Notes: generated by a model from the sequence alone, not told the origin. Numbered from the stretch's first letter, positions 16,220-25,262 are shown. The stretch: 64,000 bases of DNA from Paenibacillus sp. XY044 (GCF_002257645.1 NZ_NQMO01000003.1:496001-560000); one strand, 5' to 3'. A program made the numbers and translations.

Positions 16220-16969
16220 ATGTCATTCGAAGGAAAAGTCGTCATCGTGACCGGGGCGGCGCAGGGAATCGGAGAAGGGGTCGCCCGGGCTTTTGCCCGG
16301 CACGGAGCACTTGTCGTCCTCGGCGATCATCACGAGGAAAAAGGCGCGGCAGCGGCGGCCGCCATCCGCCAGGACGGAGGACAAGCCGTGTTCTGCCCGT
16401 GCGACGTGCGAAGCGAAACAGATATCAAGCAGCTGATGCAGACGGCGCTGGACGAATACGGGCGGCTCGACGTGGTGATCAACAATGCCGGCGTATCGCG
16501 CTGGAAATCACCGTACGATCTGACGGTGGAGGAATGGGATGACGTACTGAACACCAATGTGCGCAGTTGCTTCCTGGCGACGAGGGAAGCGGCCCGGATC
16601 ATGAAGGAGAAGGGGATTCATGGATCCGTTGTGAACATGGCTTCGACCCGTTCGTTGATGTCGGAGCCAAATTCCGAAGCGTATGCCGCCTCAAAGGGGG
16701 CGATCGTGGCTTTGACGCATGCGATGGCCGTGTCGCTTGGGCAGGATGGTATCCGTGTCAACTGCATCAGCCCGGGATGGATCGAAACGGGAGACTACTC
16801 CGTCCTGCGGGAGGAGGACCACAGTCAGCATCCGGCGGGACGAGTAGGTAAACCGGATGATATCGCCCGTGCATGTCTATATTTGGCAGATCCGGACAAT
16901 TCATTCGTAACCGGGACCCACCTCGTTGTCGATGGGGGCATGACCCGCAAAATGATATATGAACCGTAA
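16220..16969 (+). CDS. SDR family oxidoreductase
   Basis: 249-residue short-chain dehydrogenase/reductase. Rossmann loop TGAAQGIG near the N-terminus, then NNAGV, a catalytic Ser in the MASTRS stretch, and the YAASK pair of catalytic Tyr and Lys. The C-terminal VTGTHLVVDGGM is typical of the classical, 3-oxoacyl-ACP-reductase-like or glucose-dehydrogenase-like SDRs. GDH at the end of beta-2 leaves cofactor choice (likely NAD) uncertain. The ATG at 16220 lies 6 nt after AAGGAGGA; the ATG at 16214 directly abuts it and is unlikely. Single gene; substrate unknown. Confidence 0.88.
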   Translation: MSFEGKVVIVTGAAQGIGEGVARAFARHGALVVLGDHHEEKGAAAAAAIRQDGGQAVFCPCDVRSETDIKQLMQTALDEYGRLDVVINNAGVSRWKSPYDLTVEEWDDVLNTNVRSCFLATREAARIMKEKGIHGSVVNMASTRSLMSEPNSEAYAASKGAIVALTHAMAVSLGQDGIRVNCISPGWIETGDYSVLREEDHSQHPAGRVGKPDDIARACLYLADPDNSFVTGTHLVVDGGMTRKMIYEP

Positions 16970-17087
16970 CTTTTCGACTAATCAAAAGGTACTAATCCTT
17001 TCCAGATTTTCTCTTTAGCCATGTAAAAGGAATATATTACCTGCCCGATTTAGTTCCTTCTATGCAGTCCCGAAAGCCGCGACCGGA

Positions 17088-17131
17088 GGTGAGCCCAGCC
17101 TAATAAGGACTTGGGCTCATCTCTTTTTTTG
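17088..17131 (+). terminator. Intrinsic terminator after the SDR gene
   Basis: AGGTGAGCCCA and TGGGCTCATCT arms followed by seven T. Confidence 0.85.
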
Positions 17132-17187
17132 GCATCAATGCTATAATTACTCCGTTCTACTAGAGACTAAAGGAATGGAGGGAAATT

Positions 17188-18978
17188 ATGATTGTCAAAA
17201 GTTCTCGAATTCTGCTGACCGCGCTGATGTGCCTTTCCGCTTGGCTGCTGATGGGGTTCTCGACTCCGTCCGGACCGGTCAAAGCCACATGGGTATGGCA
17301 GACGGAGCTGATCGAGGATGGCGGGAAGGAGCTACTTAGCTTTGCCCAAAACCAAGGAATCAACTTGATTTACTTACAAATTAATCGAGACTTGCCGGCA
17401 AACCAATATGAAACTTTTATAAAAAATGCTCATGCGGATAACATTGCCGTGCACGCGCTGGGAGGAGACCCGGGTTGGGCACAGACCAAACACCGTGACC
17501 GGCTCGTAGGCCTGGTGGATTGGGTGAACGATTACAACAACGCTGAAGCGTCCGACGCCCGGTTCGATGGCATACACTTGGACATAGAACCTTATGTTCT
17601 TCCGGAATGGAACACCGACCCGGAGGGAGTCATCGGGACCTGGATCGGTAATATACAGGCCTTTCTAGATGCGGCGCACGCTTCCGGCTCCACGCTGGAC
17701 CTCGGGATCGATCTCCCATTCTGGTTTGACGGGTACACCGTCCCAAACCAGGGCGACGAAAAGCTGACCGAATGGTTTATGAAGTCGTTCGATCATGTGA
17801 CCATTCTGGCTTACCGCAATACGGTGGATTCGGAACACGGCATCGTAGAGCTGGCCCGGGACGAAATGGAATCGGCTCAGAAGCTGGGCACCAAAGCCCT
17901 TGTGGCCGTTAATACGAAGCAAATGCCTGGTGAGGAACATACGTCCTTCTATGGAAGCGGCAAAAGCGAAATGGATCAATCGCTGAAATCGTTGTCCGCC
18001 GCGCTGGAATCCTATACCTCATATGGAGGCATCGCGATTCACGACTTCCGCAACTGGGAGAACATGCCGGACGGCGAAGAACCGGGAGGTTCCAATCCGG
18101 AGCCCGCACCTGAACCGGATCCGGAACCCGAAAAACCTTCGGACGGCCAAGTGCCGGACCCCGACCCGGTTGACAGGGATAAGCAGGTACGCGGCACCTA
18201 CGTGTGGGAAGCCAATCAGGTCATGGAACACGGCCAGGAAATTATCGAATTTGCCAAGGAGAAGAAGCTGAACTGGCTGTTTGTCCGCCTGGATCTTCAG
18301 CAGCCGGTCGATGCGTATCGTTCGTTTGTAAAGGAAGCCTCGGCGGCTGGCATCGAAGTTCACGCCATGGGGGGGCACCCCATCTGGGCACTGACGGAGA
18401 ACCGGCCAAAGATGATGAAACTGGTGAATTATGTGAAGAAATATAACCAGGAAGTGGCAGGGGACGAGCGTTTCCACGGCATCCATCTGGATATCGAGCC
18501 GTACGTGCTGCCGGAATGGAGAAAGGATCCGGATCATGTCCTGGAGGAATGGACAGGAAACATGGCTGCTTTTGTCCAGGAGATGAAAAAGGATTCGAAC
18601 CTGCAGGCTAGCATGGATTTAGCCGTATGGCTGGACAAATACAAGGTTCCAGGAACGGAAGAGTCCCTCAGCAAGTGGATGATCGATAAGATGGATTTTG
18701 TATCCCTGATGGCATTCCGCGATACCGCGGGTGGTTCCAACGGGATTGCAGCCGTCTCCAAGGAAGAGATTGCCTTTGCCAATGAGCTTGGCAAGCCGAT
18801 TCTCATCTCTGTCGAAATGAAGGACAGCGGGGAAGGTAATCATATTACCTTCGCCGAGGAAGGATCTGCTTATATGGAGGAAGAGCTCGCCAAGCTGCCT
18901 GGGCTGCTGGCCGACTCGCCTTCCTACACTGGAAACGTTGTTCACGCTTACGATTACTGGAAAACCGCGAAGCCTTAA
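17188..18978 (+). CDS. Secreted protein of two tandem glycosidase-like domains
   Basis: 596 residues: a signal sequence (residues 1-24), domain A (~30-290), a Pro/Glu/Asp-rich linker (~291-330, PEPAPEPDPEPEKPSD) and domain B (~333-596). The two domains are clearly homologous: A has TWVWQTELIEDG, HALGGDPGWAQT, DGIHLDIEPYVLPEW (Asp132, Glu134), ILAYRNT; B has TYVWEANQVMEHG, HAMGGHPIWALT, HGIHLDIEPYVLPEW (Asp435, Glu437), LMAFRDT. Alternating strand/helix order with an acidic pair after a middle strand suggests a TIM barrel like that of glycoside hydrolases. I cannot assign a family. AATGGAGG precedes the ATG. Likely an extracellular sugar-chain hydrolase or binder (inference). Confidence 0.75.
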   Translation: MIVKSSRILLTALMCLSAWLLMGFSTPSGPVKATWVWQTELIEDGGKELLSFAQNQGINLIYLQINRDLPANQYETFIKNAHADNIAVHALGGDPGWAQTKHRDRLVGLVDWVNDYNNAEASDARFDGIHLDIEPYVLPEWNTDPEGVIGTWIGNIQAFLDAAHASGSTLDLGIDLPFWFDGYTVPNQGDEKLTEWFMKSFDHVTILAYRNTVDSEHGIVELARDEMESAQKLGTKALVAVNTKQMPGEEHTSFYGSGKSEMDQSLKSLSAALESYTSYGGIAIHDFRNWENMPDGEEPGGSNPEPAPEPDPEPEKPSDGQVPDPDPVDRDKQVRGTYVWEANQVMEHGQEIIEFAKEKKLNWLFVRLDLQQPVDAYRSFVKEASAAGIEVHAMGGHPIWALTENRPKMMKLVNYVKKYNQEVAGDERFHGIHLDIEPYVLPEWRKDPDHVLEEWTGNMAAFVQEMKKDSNLQASMDLAVWLDKYKVPGTEESLSKWMIDKMDFVSLMAFRDTAGGSNGIAAVSKEEIAFANELGKPILISVEMKDSGEGNHITFAEEGSAYMEEELAKLPGLLADSPSYTGNVVHAYDYWKTAKP

Positions 18979-19067
18979 ACCGATTTCCCTGGGCATTCAC
19001 ACAGATCTTCCGCCATGCATAACATGTGATGTAAACATTATCGGACGACAGAGGAGTGTTGACCTGT

Positions 19068-20171
19068 ATGGCGGATCAAGAAAAGCATTATTTTGCAAGG
19101 GGAAATACGGCGGACGGTTTATATACGCTGTTTGATTCGGTGCTGAGCGGATTGGATACGGTCTTCGTACTGCAGGGCCGGGCTGGTACTGCGGTCGCGG
19201 CATTTCTTACGGAGCTTGCGGGAGCATGGAGTCAAAAGGGTTGGAGCCTTCACTTTATTCATCATCCGCTTAATCGAGACTGGCTGGAAGGCCTCATTCT
19301 GAAGGATATCGGCATCGGGGTTGTCGACGGAAACGCCTGGAGCGCCGATCCGGTCCTCGAAGGAACCGAAATCCGCATGATCGATCTGGAAGAAGCGATC
19401 TCCGCGGAACTGCTGAACGAGCACACCGGCGAAATTGAGGAAGCGGATCGGCAAACGAGCGCCCTCTACAATGAAGCCTACGATACGTTCCAAAAAACAC
19501 TGCGGATTCATGATGAATGGGAGGCCTTCTATATCCAGAATCTGGACCGGGCCGTCATGGACCGGCTTGCCGAGGAGTGGGCGGAAGAACATCTTGTTCC
19601 GTTTCGCTCAAGACGCCCGCATGCCGTTCACCGTTTCCTTGGTGCGGCTACCTGGGAAGGAGCGGTCGATTACGTGCTGAACTTGACGGATGACCTGGAG
19701 AAGCGCGTCTTCGTCAAAGGCCGTCCGGGTTCCGGCAAATCGACGCTGTTTAAACGCCTTGCCCAAGCGGCAGAGGAGAGAGGGGTCGATACGGAAATCT
19801 ATCATTGCGGCTTTGATCCGAACAGCCTGGACATGATTATTTTTCCGCAGCAGAGCCTGGCGATCTTTGACAGCACGGCCCCCCATGAGCATTTTCCGAG
19901 CCGCGAAGGCGACGAAATCCTGGATGTTTACGAACTGGCGATCACGGCTGGGACCGACGAACGGTTTGAGGATCAGATCGCCGAAATTCGCGGCCGCTAC
20001 TCCCGCTCGATGAAGGAAGCGATCGCCCTGCTGGCCACAGTCCGGGAAGTTCAGGAGCCCGTCCTGCAAATTTATGACCGCGCGGTCGACCAGGAGTCCA
20101 TCCGCCGTTTGGCCGGGGACATCCAGGCCGAAGTAGATGCCTTGACGAACTCGTCGGTCATTGGCGATTAG
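19068..20171 (+). CDS. PRK06851-like ATPase with two P-loop domains
   Basis: 367-residue cytoplasmic protein made of two related P-loop halves. The second half has an intact Walker A, GRPGSGKST at residues 218-226. The first half keeps the context but not the lysine: GRAGTAVAA at ~37-45. Segments such as HHPLNRDWLEGLILKD and IYHCGFDPNSLDMIIFPQ match a Firmicutes ATPase group known only as PRK06851. The role is unknown. The ATG at 19068 follows GAGGAG; an in-frame GTG at 19056 overlaps that site. 89 nt behind the double-domain secreted gene, so co-transcription is possible. Confidence 0.78.
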   Translation: MADQEKHYFARGNTADGLYTLFDSVLSGLDTVFVLQGRAGTAVAAFLTELAGAWSQKGWSLHFIHHPLNRDWLEGLILKDIGIGVVDGNAWSADPVLEGTEIRMIDLEEAISAELLNEHTGEIEEADRQTSALYNEAYDTFQKTLRIHDEWEAFYIQNLDRAVMDRLAEEWAEEHLVPFRSRRPHAVHRFLGAATWEGAVDYVLNLTDDLEKRVFVKGRPGSGKSTLFKRLAQAAEERGVDTEIYHCGFDPNSLDMIIFPQQSLAIFDSTAPHEHFPSREGDEILDVYELAITAGTDERFEDQIAEIRGRYSRSMKEAIALLATVREVQEPVLQIYDRAVDQESIRRLAGDIQAEVDALTNSSVIGD

Positions 20172-20202
20172 TCAACGGATACGCACATATACGCATCTTG
20201 TG

Positions 20203-20241
20203 AAAACCCCGGTTCCCAAATCATTGGGACCGGGGTTTTTG
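20203..20241 (+). terminator. Intrinsic terminator after the ATPase gene
   Basis: AAACCCCGGTYCCAA and TTGGGACCGGGGTTT arms, then T-run. Confidence 0.85.
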
Positions 20242-20307
20242 GTATACGGTGATCGCCACAGTACTTCGCTTGACATGCCTATGCCTGCGATAATTTCTAT
20301 GGTCATA

Positions 20308-20346
20308 AAGAAAGCCGGGGTTCTCCTTCGAGAACTCCGGCTTTTC
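20308..20346 (-). terminator. Intrinsic terminator after the UgpB-like gene
   Basis: AAGCCGGGGTTCTC and GAGAACTCCGGCTT arms; on the minus strand it ends in TTTCTTTA. It lies 66 bp past the stop of the minus-strand binding-protein gene. Confidence 0.7.
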
Positions 20347-20411
20347 ATGTCTGATGTGGCTATGGGCACGGTCATCGCACCAGGGAAAAGGTATCTTGCT
20401 AATGGTTGACC

Positions 20412-21791
20412 TTAATGGCCCACCGTTTTGTTATATTCCTCGATCTTGCTCGTAATTTCCTTGGCGGCATCATCCAATGCCTGCTTGGACGATTTCTTGT
20501 TGTTAAGCACTTCCTCGATCGCCGTTTCCGTTAACTGGCGCGCTTCGGGAAATACACCCATCACCGCACCTTGGGTAGCGAGGCTTGGCTCGGTTTGATG
20601 CAGCTGATCTACGGCGGTTTGGAACTGCGGATACTGCTTCAAGTTGTCTTTCACGTTCTGTTCGTCATAAGCTTTGGTCGTAATCGGGAAGTAGCCGGTA
20701 TTAATGTGCCATTCGGCTTGAGACTCCGGCTCGGCCAGAAACTTGATGAACTCCCAGGCCGCTTTTTGTTCGGCTTCCGGCCGATTGTTCAGGACCCAGT
20801 TGCTGGCTCCGCCGACAATCACTCCGCCTTTCGCTGCGGCATCCGGCTTCGGCAGGAAGGCCGTTCCGACTTCGAACTTGTCCCCGGCAGCCTTGACGAT
20901 GCTGCGCAGCGAAGCCGTGGAGTCGAGCGTCATGGCGATTTGGCCGGCGGCAAAAGCCTTGGACGTATCATCCGTCTTGCGACCGAGGTTCAAGAGCGAC
21001 TTGTCGTCCACCATTTGCTTCCACCAATCGAGCGTCTTCACGGCCGCGTCGCTGTTTAGCTGCGAGGCGGTGGCCATGCTCGTTCTGCCGTTGCCGTTGT
21101 TCAGGAGCTCTGCGCCCTGATTAGCCAGCAGCTGCTCCATAAACCAGCCGTAGATCGCAAAGGAGCCGCCTGCTTGTCCCTGCTTGGTCAGCTTCTTCGC
21201 CGCATCCGCCACTTCGGCGTACGTGGCCGGCGGTTTCTCTGGATCCAGACCTGCTGCTTTGAACGCGTCCTTATTGTAGTACAAGATCGGGTTGGACGTG
21301 TTAAACGGCATGGAATACAGCTTGTCGTCAAATTTGTAATAGTTCAGAATGTTTGGTTCCAGGCTGGAAATGTCGTATTGATCCGCATCAATGAACTGCT
21401 GCACCGGCGTAATGGCCTTGGTGTCGATCATGAAGCGGCTGCCGATCTCGTATACCTGGATCAGGGAAGGGCCGCTGTCCGAGCCGAGCGAGGCTTTGAG
21501 CTTGTTAAGACTCTCATCGTATGTCCCCTGGTATTCCGCCTGAACGACGATATCTTTATGAGAAGCGTTAAATTCATCCACCAGCTGCTGCGCCGCTTTT
21601 CCTACATCCCCGCTCATCGAATGCCACCAGACCACTTTGACAGGGCTGCTGCCGCCGGAAGCGGATGCCTCGGCATTGGCCGTATCCTCCCCGGATGCTT
21701 GGCCGCCGCTGGATGTTCCGCACGCTGCCGTAATCAACATCATGCAGGACAGAAGCATCATGGCGAGTGATTTCTTGCCGAATGGTTTCAT
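20412..21791 (-). CDS. ABC transporter binding protein, UgpB-like
   Basis: 459-residue lipoprotein. Signal peptide with lipobox TAAC (Cys24), then an Ala/Ser/Gly-rich spacer. The mature protein resembles UgpB, the glycerol-3-phosphate/glycerophosphodiester-binding protein: VVWWHSMSGDVGKAAQQLVD, YQGTYDESLNKLKASLG, and GWFMEQLLANQGAELLNNGN. Third gene of a minus-strand operon whose two permease genes come first, an order also seen in other ugp-type loci. ATG at 21791 follows GGGAGAG with 10 nt; two upstream in-frame TTG codons are less likely. The UgpB-like name rests on general similarity; another substrate is possible. Confidence 0.85.
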   Translation of the reverse strand: MKPFGKKSLAMMLLSCMMLITAACGTSSGGQASGEDTANAEASASGGSSPVKVVWWHSMSGDVGKAAQQLVDEFNASHKDIVVQAEYQGTYDESLNKLKASLGSDSGPSLIQVYEIGSRFMIDTKAITPVQQFIDADQYDISSLEPNILNYYKFDDKLYSMPFNTSNPILYYNKDAFKAAGLDPEKPPATYAEVADAAKKLTKQGQAGGSFAIYGWFMEQLLANQGAELLNNGNGRTSMATASQLNSDAAVKTLDWWKQMVDDKSLLNLGRKTDDTSKAFAAGQIAMTLDSTASLRSIVKAAGDKFEVGTAFLPKPDAAAKGGVIVGGASNWVLNNRPEAEQKAAWEFIKFLAEPESQAEWHINTGYFPITTKAYDEQNVKDNLKQYPQFQTAVDQLHQTEPSLATQGAVMGVFPEARQLTETAIEEVLNNKKSSKQALDDAAKEITSKIEEYNKTVGH

Positions 21792-21914
21792 CTTCAACAA
21801 TCTCTCCCTTTTTGAAATTCGTTAATGTATATCGGAAATTATAAGCCGGCCGAAACAACAACCAAGCTTATAACAACGATCCATATAAGTTGTTGATACG
21901 AATTTTTCACGTCG

Positions 21915-22739
21915 TTAACCTTTGAGCGCACCTGCCGTAATCCCCCGCACCAACGGCTTCAGACCGATGATCAGCAGGAGAAGGGAAGGCAGCAGAAGCA
22001 TGACGATACCGGCCATGACGACGTTCCAGGCGGTGACTTCCTCAAACTGCAGCATACCGATGCCGATCTGGACGGTCCGCATGCTTTCCTTGTTTGTAAT
22101 AAGCAGCGGCCACAAATAATTGCTCCAATTCGTCAGAAAGGAATAGACGGCAAGGGTCGCCAGGGCAGGCGCTGACAATGGCAGCACCAGCCGCGAAAAG
22201 ATGCGGAGGTGGCCGCAGCCGTCGATTTTCGCCGCCTCGAACAGTTCTTTGGGCAGCTGTAAAAAGTACTGTCTGAGCAGAAACGTGCCGAACGCCGAAG
22301 CGATAAAAGGAACGATCAAGCCTTGATACGTATCGACCCAATGCCAGCTGCGGACGGTCAAATAGTTGGGAATCATCGTGACTTCCCACGGAATCATCAT
22401 CGTCGACAGGAACAGGGAGAACAGCAGCGCCTTGCCGGGAAAGCGCAAAAACGCGAAGGCATACGCCGCCAGGCTGGACGTAACCAGCTGGCCAAGCATG
22501 ATGGCCGCAGAGACGACGAAGCTGTTGCCTATAAACCGGGCCACCGGGATGGTCTGGAACACCTGAACGAAGTTGGCGAAATGCAGTCCCGAAGGCAGCA
22601 GCCTGGGCGGGTACGCCGCCGATTCAGCACTGCTCATAAAGGCCGAGGACAGCGTGTACAGCAGCGGGAACAAGATCGCCAAGGACGCCAGGATCAGGAG
22701 AAGATACAACAGCGGCTGCTGGATTCTGCTAAGGGTCAC
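21915..22739 (-). CDS. ABC transporter permease, UgpE-like
   Basis: 274-residue permease of the CUT1 family with six hydrophobic segments; EAA loop KELFEAAKIDGCGHLRIFSR and the C-terminal end GLKPLVRGITAGALKG, which is the typical MalG/UgpE tail. Its ATG overlaps the stop of the preceding permease gene by 4 nt (ATGA), so the two are translationally coupled. 123 nt separate it from the binding-protein gene. Confidence 0.9.
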   Translation of the reverse strand: MTLSRIQQPLLYLLLILASLAILFPLLYTLSSAFMSSAESAAYPPRLLPSGLHFANFVQVFQTIPVARFIGNSFVVSAAIMLGQLVTSSLAAYAFAFLRFPGKALLFSLFLSTMMIPWEVTMIPNYLTVRSWHWVDTYQGLIVPFIASAFGTFLLRQYFLQLPKELFEAAKIDGCGHLRIFSRLVLPLSAPALATLAVYSFLTNWSNYLWPLLITNKESMRTVQIGIGMLQFEEVTAWNVVMAGIVMLLLPSLLLLIIGLKPLVRGITAGALKG

Positions 22740-23689
22740 TGGTAATGCACCTTCTTTTCGCCGAATTTAAACTGCAGGATCGTCAGCGCCGTGATCAAGA
22801 CGAACAGGATCAGCGCCTGTGCGCTGCCGCTGCCGAAACGGTAGTTGATGAAAGCATCCTGGTAAATGTTGTACACGAGCACGTCGGTGCTGTTCATCGG
22901 GCCCCCTTTGGTCAAAATGTTGATTTGGGCAAAGGATTGGAAAGCACTGATGATCGACACGACCCCGACAAAGAAAAGGGAGGGCGAGATCAGCGGCAGT
23001 GAGATCCGGAAGAAGGTTCGCAGCGATCCGGAGCCGTCGATCTTGGCGCTTTCGTACAGGTCGTCAGGAACTCCCTGCAGGCCGCTCAGCAGCACGATGT
23101 AGTTGAAGCCGAGATTCAGCCAGACGGTCATGATGGCGATCGAGGGCAAGGCCCACTTGGGATCGGTCAGCCACTGGATCGCCGGAATGCCGAGAAAGCT
23201 GAGCCCGTAATTCAGGATGCTGAGGGTCGGATGATACAGAATCATCCAGATGACGGAGCCCGTTCCAACCGAGACGGCCATCGGCAGGGAGAAGATGAAT
23301 CGGAAGATCTTCATGCCCCTGAGCTTCTGGTGGGACAAGGCGGCAAGCAGCAGCGCAGCTGCGGCGCCGGTTGGAACGGTGAGCAGGATGTATTTTACGG
23401 TCACCCACAGGCTGTTGTAGAATTTGTCCGAACTCAGCACGGCCGTAAAATTGTCGAATCCGACGAATTCGGCAATCCGCCCCTGCGGATCCGTCAAAAA
23501 CAAGCTTAAGTAGACGGATTTTCCAAGGGGGTAAAACAGGAAGATGCCGAACAAGATCAGGGAAGGAGCCAGGAAGCAATAGGCGAGCAGCCGTTCCTTC
23601 CAGCGGGATGCGCGCATGGATTCGAGCGGGATGGCCCCGGCACGGGATCGGGATCGGGGAGGAGTTGGTAGCGTCATGTCTTTATCCAT
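22736..23689 (-). CDS. ABC transporter permease, UgpA-like
   Basis: 317-residue first gene of the importer operon. A long charged N-terminus (PTPPRSRSRAGAIPLESMRA) precedes six hydrophobic segments; EAA loop DDLYESAKIDGSGSLRTFFR is present. Start at 23689 has only a weak GAGG site; an in-frame ATG at 23677 (MTLPTPP) is an alternative. No ATPase gene accompanies it, as usual for Gram-positive CUT1 importers. It is divergent from the cwlJ-like gene, with 232 bp between. Confidence 0.88.
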   Translation of the reverse strand: MDKDMTLPTPPRSRSRAGAIPLESMRASRWKERLLAYCFLAPSLILFGIFLFYPLGKSVYLSLFLTDPQGRIAEFVGFDNFTAVLSSDKFYNSLWVTVKYILLTVPTGAAAALLLAALSHQKLRGMKIFRFIFSLPMAVSVGTGSVIWMILYHPTLSILNYGLSFLGIPAIQWLTDPKWALPSIAIMTVWLNLGFNYIVLLSGLQGVPDDLYESAKIDGSGSLRTFFRISLPLISPSLFFVGVVSIISAFQSFAQINILTKGGPMNSTDVLVYNIYQDAFINYRFGSGSAQALILFVLITALTILQFKFGEKKVHYQ

Positions 23690-23878
23690 CTGCCTGGTTC
23701 AACCTCACTTTATAAGGATATGGACTTTCCTTCCCCAGTATAGAGAGGCGTTGTTAACGGGAAATCAGAGGGGTGTAAAGCTTTTCCGTAAAACGGACGA
23801 CTTTGTCAAACGCTTGTAAAGCGGCCGCAGGAAAGGACAAGAAGCGCAATTTTTCTGGTCACCAACTGGGCGAATGCA

Positions 23879-23886
23879 CATACACT
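23879..23886 (+). promoter_or_regulatory. Candidate sigma-E -10 element for cwlJ
   Basis: CATACACT at 23879-23886 matches the CATACANT -10 element of the mother-cell factor sigma-E; the -35 region (GGTCACC, about 15 bp upstream) matches only loosely. The position, ~28 bp before the ribosome binding site, fits. Weak but consistent with mother-cell expression of this gene in Bacillus. Confidence 0.35.
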
Positions 23887-23921
23887 GTAGAGGAAAACAT
23901 CGTAGCAAGGAGGATGGACCT

Positions 23922-24347
23922 TTGGCTGTTATCAAAACCAATTCGGAGCAAACCAAGCTGCTGGCCCGGCTTATGAGAGCGGAAGCGGAATCCGAGGGAT
24001 CCCTGGGCATGCTGATGGTGGGCAACGTCGGGGTAAACCGGGTGCTCGGCAACTGCCTGGATTTCAACAATATCCGCAGCATTCGGGATATGGTTTTTCA
24101 AAGTCCCGGCGGGTTTGAGTCCACGCAAAAAGGGTACTTCTATCAAAGAGCGAGAGACGCCGACATCAGACTCGCACGACGGACGATTAACGGCGAAAGA
24201 ACCTGGCCGGCATCGAATTCGCTATGGTTCTTCCGTCCGACGGGAGAATGCCCGCCCACCTGGTTCAATCAGCAGAACACCGGACGTTTTAAAGCCCACT
24301 GCTTCTTCAGCCCATCCGCCGCGGATTGTCCACGTGTCTATGGATAA
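23922..24347 (+). CDS. cwlJ: Spore cortex-lytic enzyme CwlJ
   Basis: 141-residue cell wall hydrolase of the SleB/CwlJ (Hydrolase_2) family. CwlJ sits in the spore coat and breaks cortex peptidoglycan on germination. Visible marks: ARLMRAEAESEGSLGMLMVG with the catalytic Glu, VGVNRVLGNCLDF, FYQRARDADIRLARRTING, and the end segment with PTGECPPTWFNQQNTGRFK and HCFFSP. There is no signal peptide, as expected for CwlJ and unlike SleB. The start is TTG at 23922, 8 nt after a full AAGGAGG. gerQ follows after 66 nt; in B. subtilis GerQ is needed for CwlJ to locate in the coat. Confidence 0.92.
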   Translation: MAVIKTNSEQTKLLARLMRAEAESEGSLGMLMVGNVGVNRVLGNCLDFNNIRSIRDMVFQSPGGFESTQKGYFYQRARDADIRLARRTINGERTWPASNSLWFFRPTGECPPTWFNQQNTGRFKAHCFFSPSAADCPRVYG

Positions 24348-24413
24348 CCCCTCAAGCAGCACCTGGGACATGGTTTTCCAATTTGCCATATATAAAGGAG
24401 GATGCAAAACACA

Positions 24414-24923
24414 ATGATACCGCAACCTTTCTCGCAACCTTTTCGACCCGTTACGTATTCTGCGGGAGGTTATCCCGGCGTTTCCGGTATGGGTCCGATG
24501 GGCCAGCATGGGATGATGGGAACGATGGGGCACCCCGGTATGATGGGGACGATGGGGCACCCCGGTATGACGGGGACCGTGCCGCCGCCGGTGACCAGCG
24601 GCAGCCCGATGACACAGACCGGGGCTGTCATCCAGGCACCGCCTTCCCAGCAGTTTGAGCAGTCGTACGTTGAGAACATACTTCGCCTGAACCTGGGCAA
24701 AACAGGCACTTTTTACATGACATACGAAAACAACACGCAGTGGAATGCAAAAATATTCACCGGCGTCATCGAAGCCGCAGGCCGTGACCACATCATCATC
24801 AGCGAACGCTCGACGGGCAAAAGGATTATTTTGCTGACAATCAACCTGGATTTCATCACGTTTGACGAGCCGCTGACCTATCAATATCCAGGTGTTATCG
24901 GCAACCCGCCGACAACCCGATAA
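24414..24923 (+). CDS. gerQ: Spore coat protein GerQ
   Basis: 169-residue spore coat protein required for CwlJ function. The N-terminal half is Gly/Met/Pro-rich and holds two exact 9-residue repeats (MMGTMGHPG at 24513-24539 and 24540-24566) and the start of a third. The C-terminal ~85 residues are the conserved GerQ domain: QSYVENILRLNLGKTGTFYM, YENNTQWNAKIFTGVIEAAG, DHIIISERSTGKRIILL. The ATG at 24414 is preferred since the ATG at 24402 touches the ribosome binding site. Same operon as cwlJ. Confidence 0.93.
   Translation: MIPQPFSQPFRPVTYSAGGYPGVSGMGPMGQHGMMGTMGHPGMMGTMGHPGMTGTVPPPVTSGSPMTQTGAVIQAPPSQQFEQSYVENILRLNLGKTGTFYMTYENNTQWNAKIFTGVIEAAGRDHIIISERSTGKRIILLTINLDFITFDEPLTYQYPGVIGNPPTTR
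24513..24570 (+). repeat. 27-bp in-frame tandem repeat inside gerQ
   Basis: Two 27-bp units differing at one base (GGA/GGG) encode MMGTMGHPG twice; a diverged third unit starts at 24567. Such coding repeats vary in number between strains through slippage. Confidence 0.8.
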
Positions 24924-24960
24924 ACCGGATTTCGCCCATAAACCCCATAACAAAAGCCGA

Positions 24961-25005
24961 AAAAGCCGTCCTTGGTGTCTGAATTGACAAGGGACGGCTC
25001 TTTTA
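24961..25005 (+). terminator. Intrinsic terminator after gerQ
   Basis: AAAAGCCGTCC and GGGACGGCTCTTTT arms. The rest of the 24924-25270 gap holds the promoter and leader of the CNNM gene. Confidence 0.8.
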
Positions 25006-25072
25006 GCCTGGCAACCGCTCGATTCCTTGAAATATCAGGCCGTCCCTGGAGCATACCGTCATACCTTGCCGT

Positions 25073-25100
25073 TTGACTGTGTAGTGTATAATTATATAAT
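25073..25100 (+). promoter_or_regulatory. Sigma-A promoter of the CNNM gene
   Basis: TTGACT (25073-25078), 16 bp, TATAAT (25095-25100). Expected start near 25107, giving a leader of about 165 nt with a TATATG-TAAA-CATATA hairpin close to its 5' end. Confidence 0.65.
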
Positions 25101-25219
25101 TAAGTATAGTGGTATTTTTATATGTAAACATATACTTACTTGAAGGGGGATGAATCCATTGGGAAGTTGACGGCCTATTCCAAGCAGTGGATAACGGTGG
25201 TTCACCATTTTAACTTACG

Positions 25220-25262
25220 AAGGAGGTGTACCTATTTGCCGGTCAAGGATGACGGTGAATAG
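25220..25262 (+). other. Leader mini-ORF before the CNNM gene
   Basis: A full AAGGAGGT (25220-25227) stands 8 nt before a TTG at 25236 that opens only an 8-codon frame (M-PVKDDGE) ending with TAG at 25260-25262. The main gene's TTG start is 8 nt further on, with only AGGAAG before it. This suggests translation of a short peptide and re-initiation, or a leader-based control. The same frame is open upstream to a TTG at 25167. Confidence 0.4.

Noticed and set aside
23760..23850. cre-like site near the ugp-like operon (ACAAGCGTTTGACA)
   Set aside because: Only the central AAGCG core fits the CcpA consensus; too many mismatches to call.
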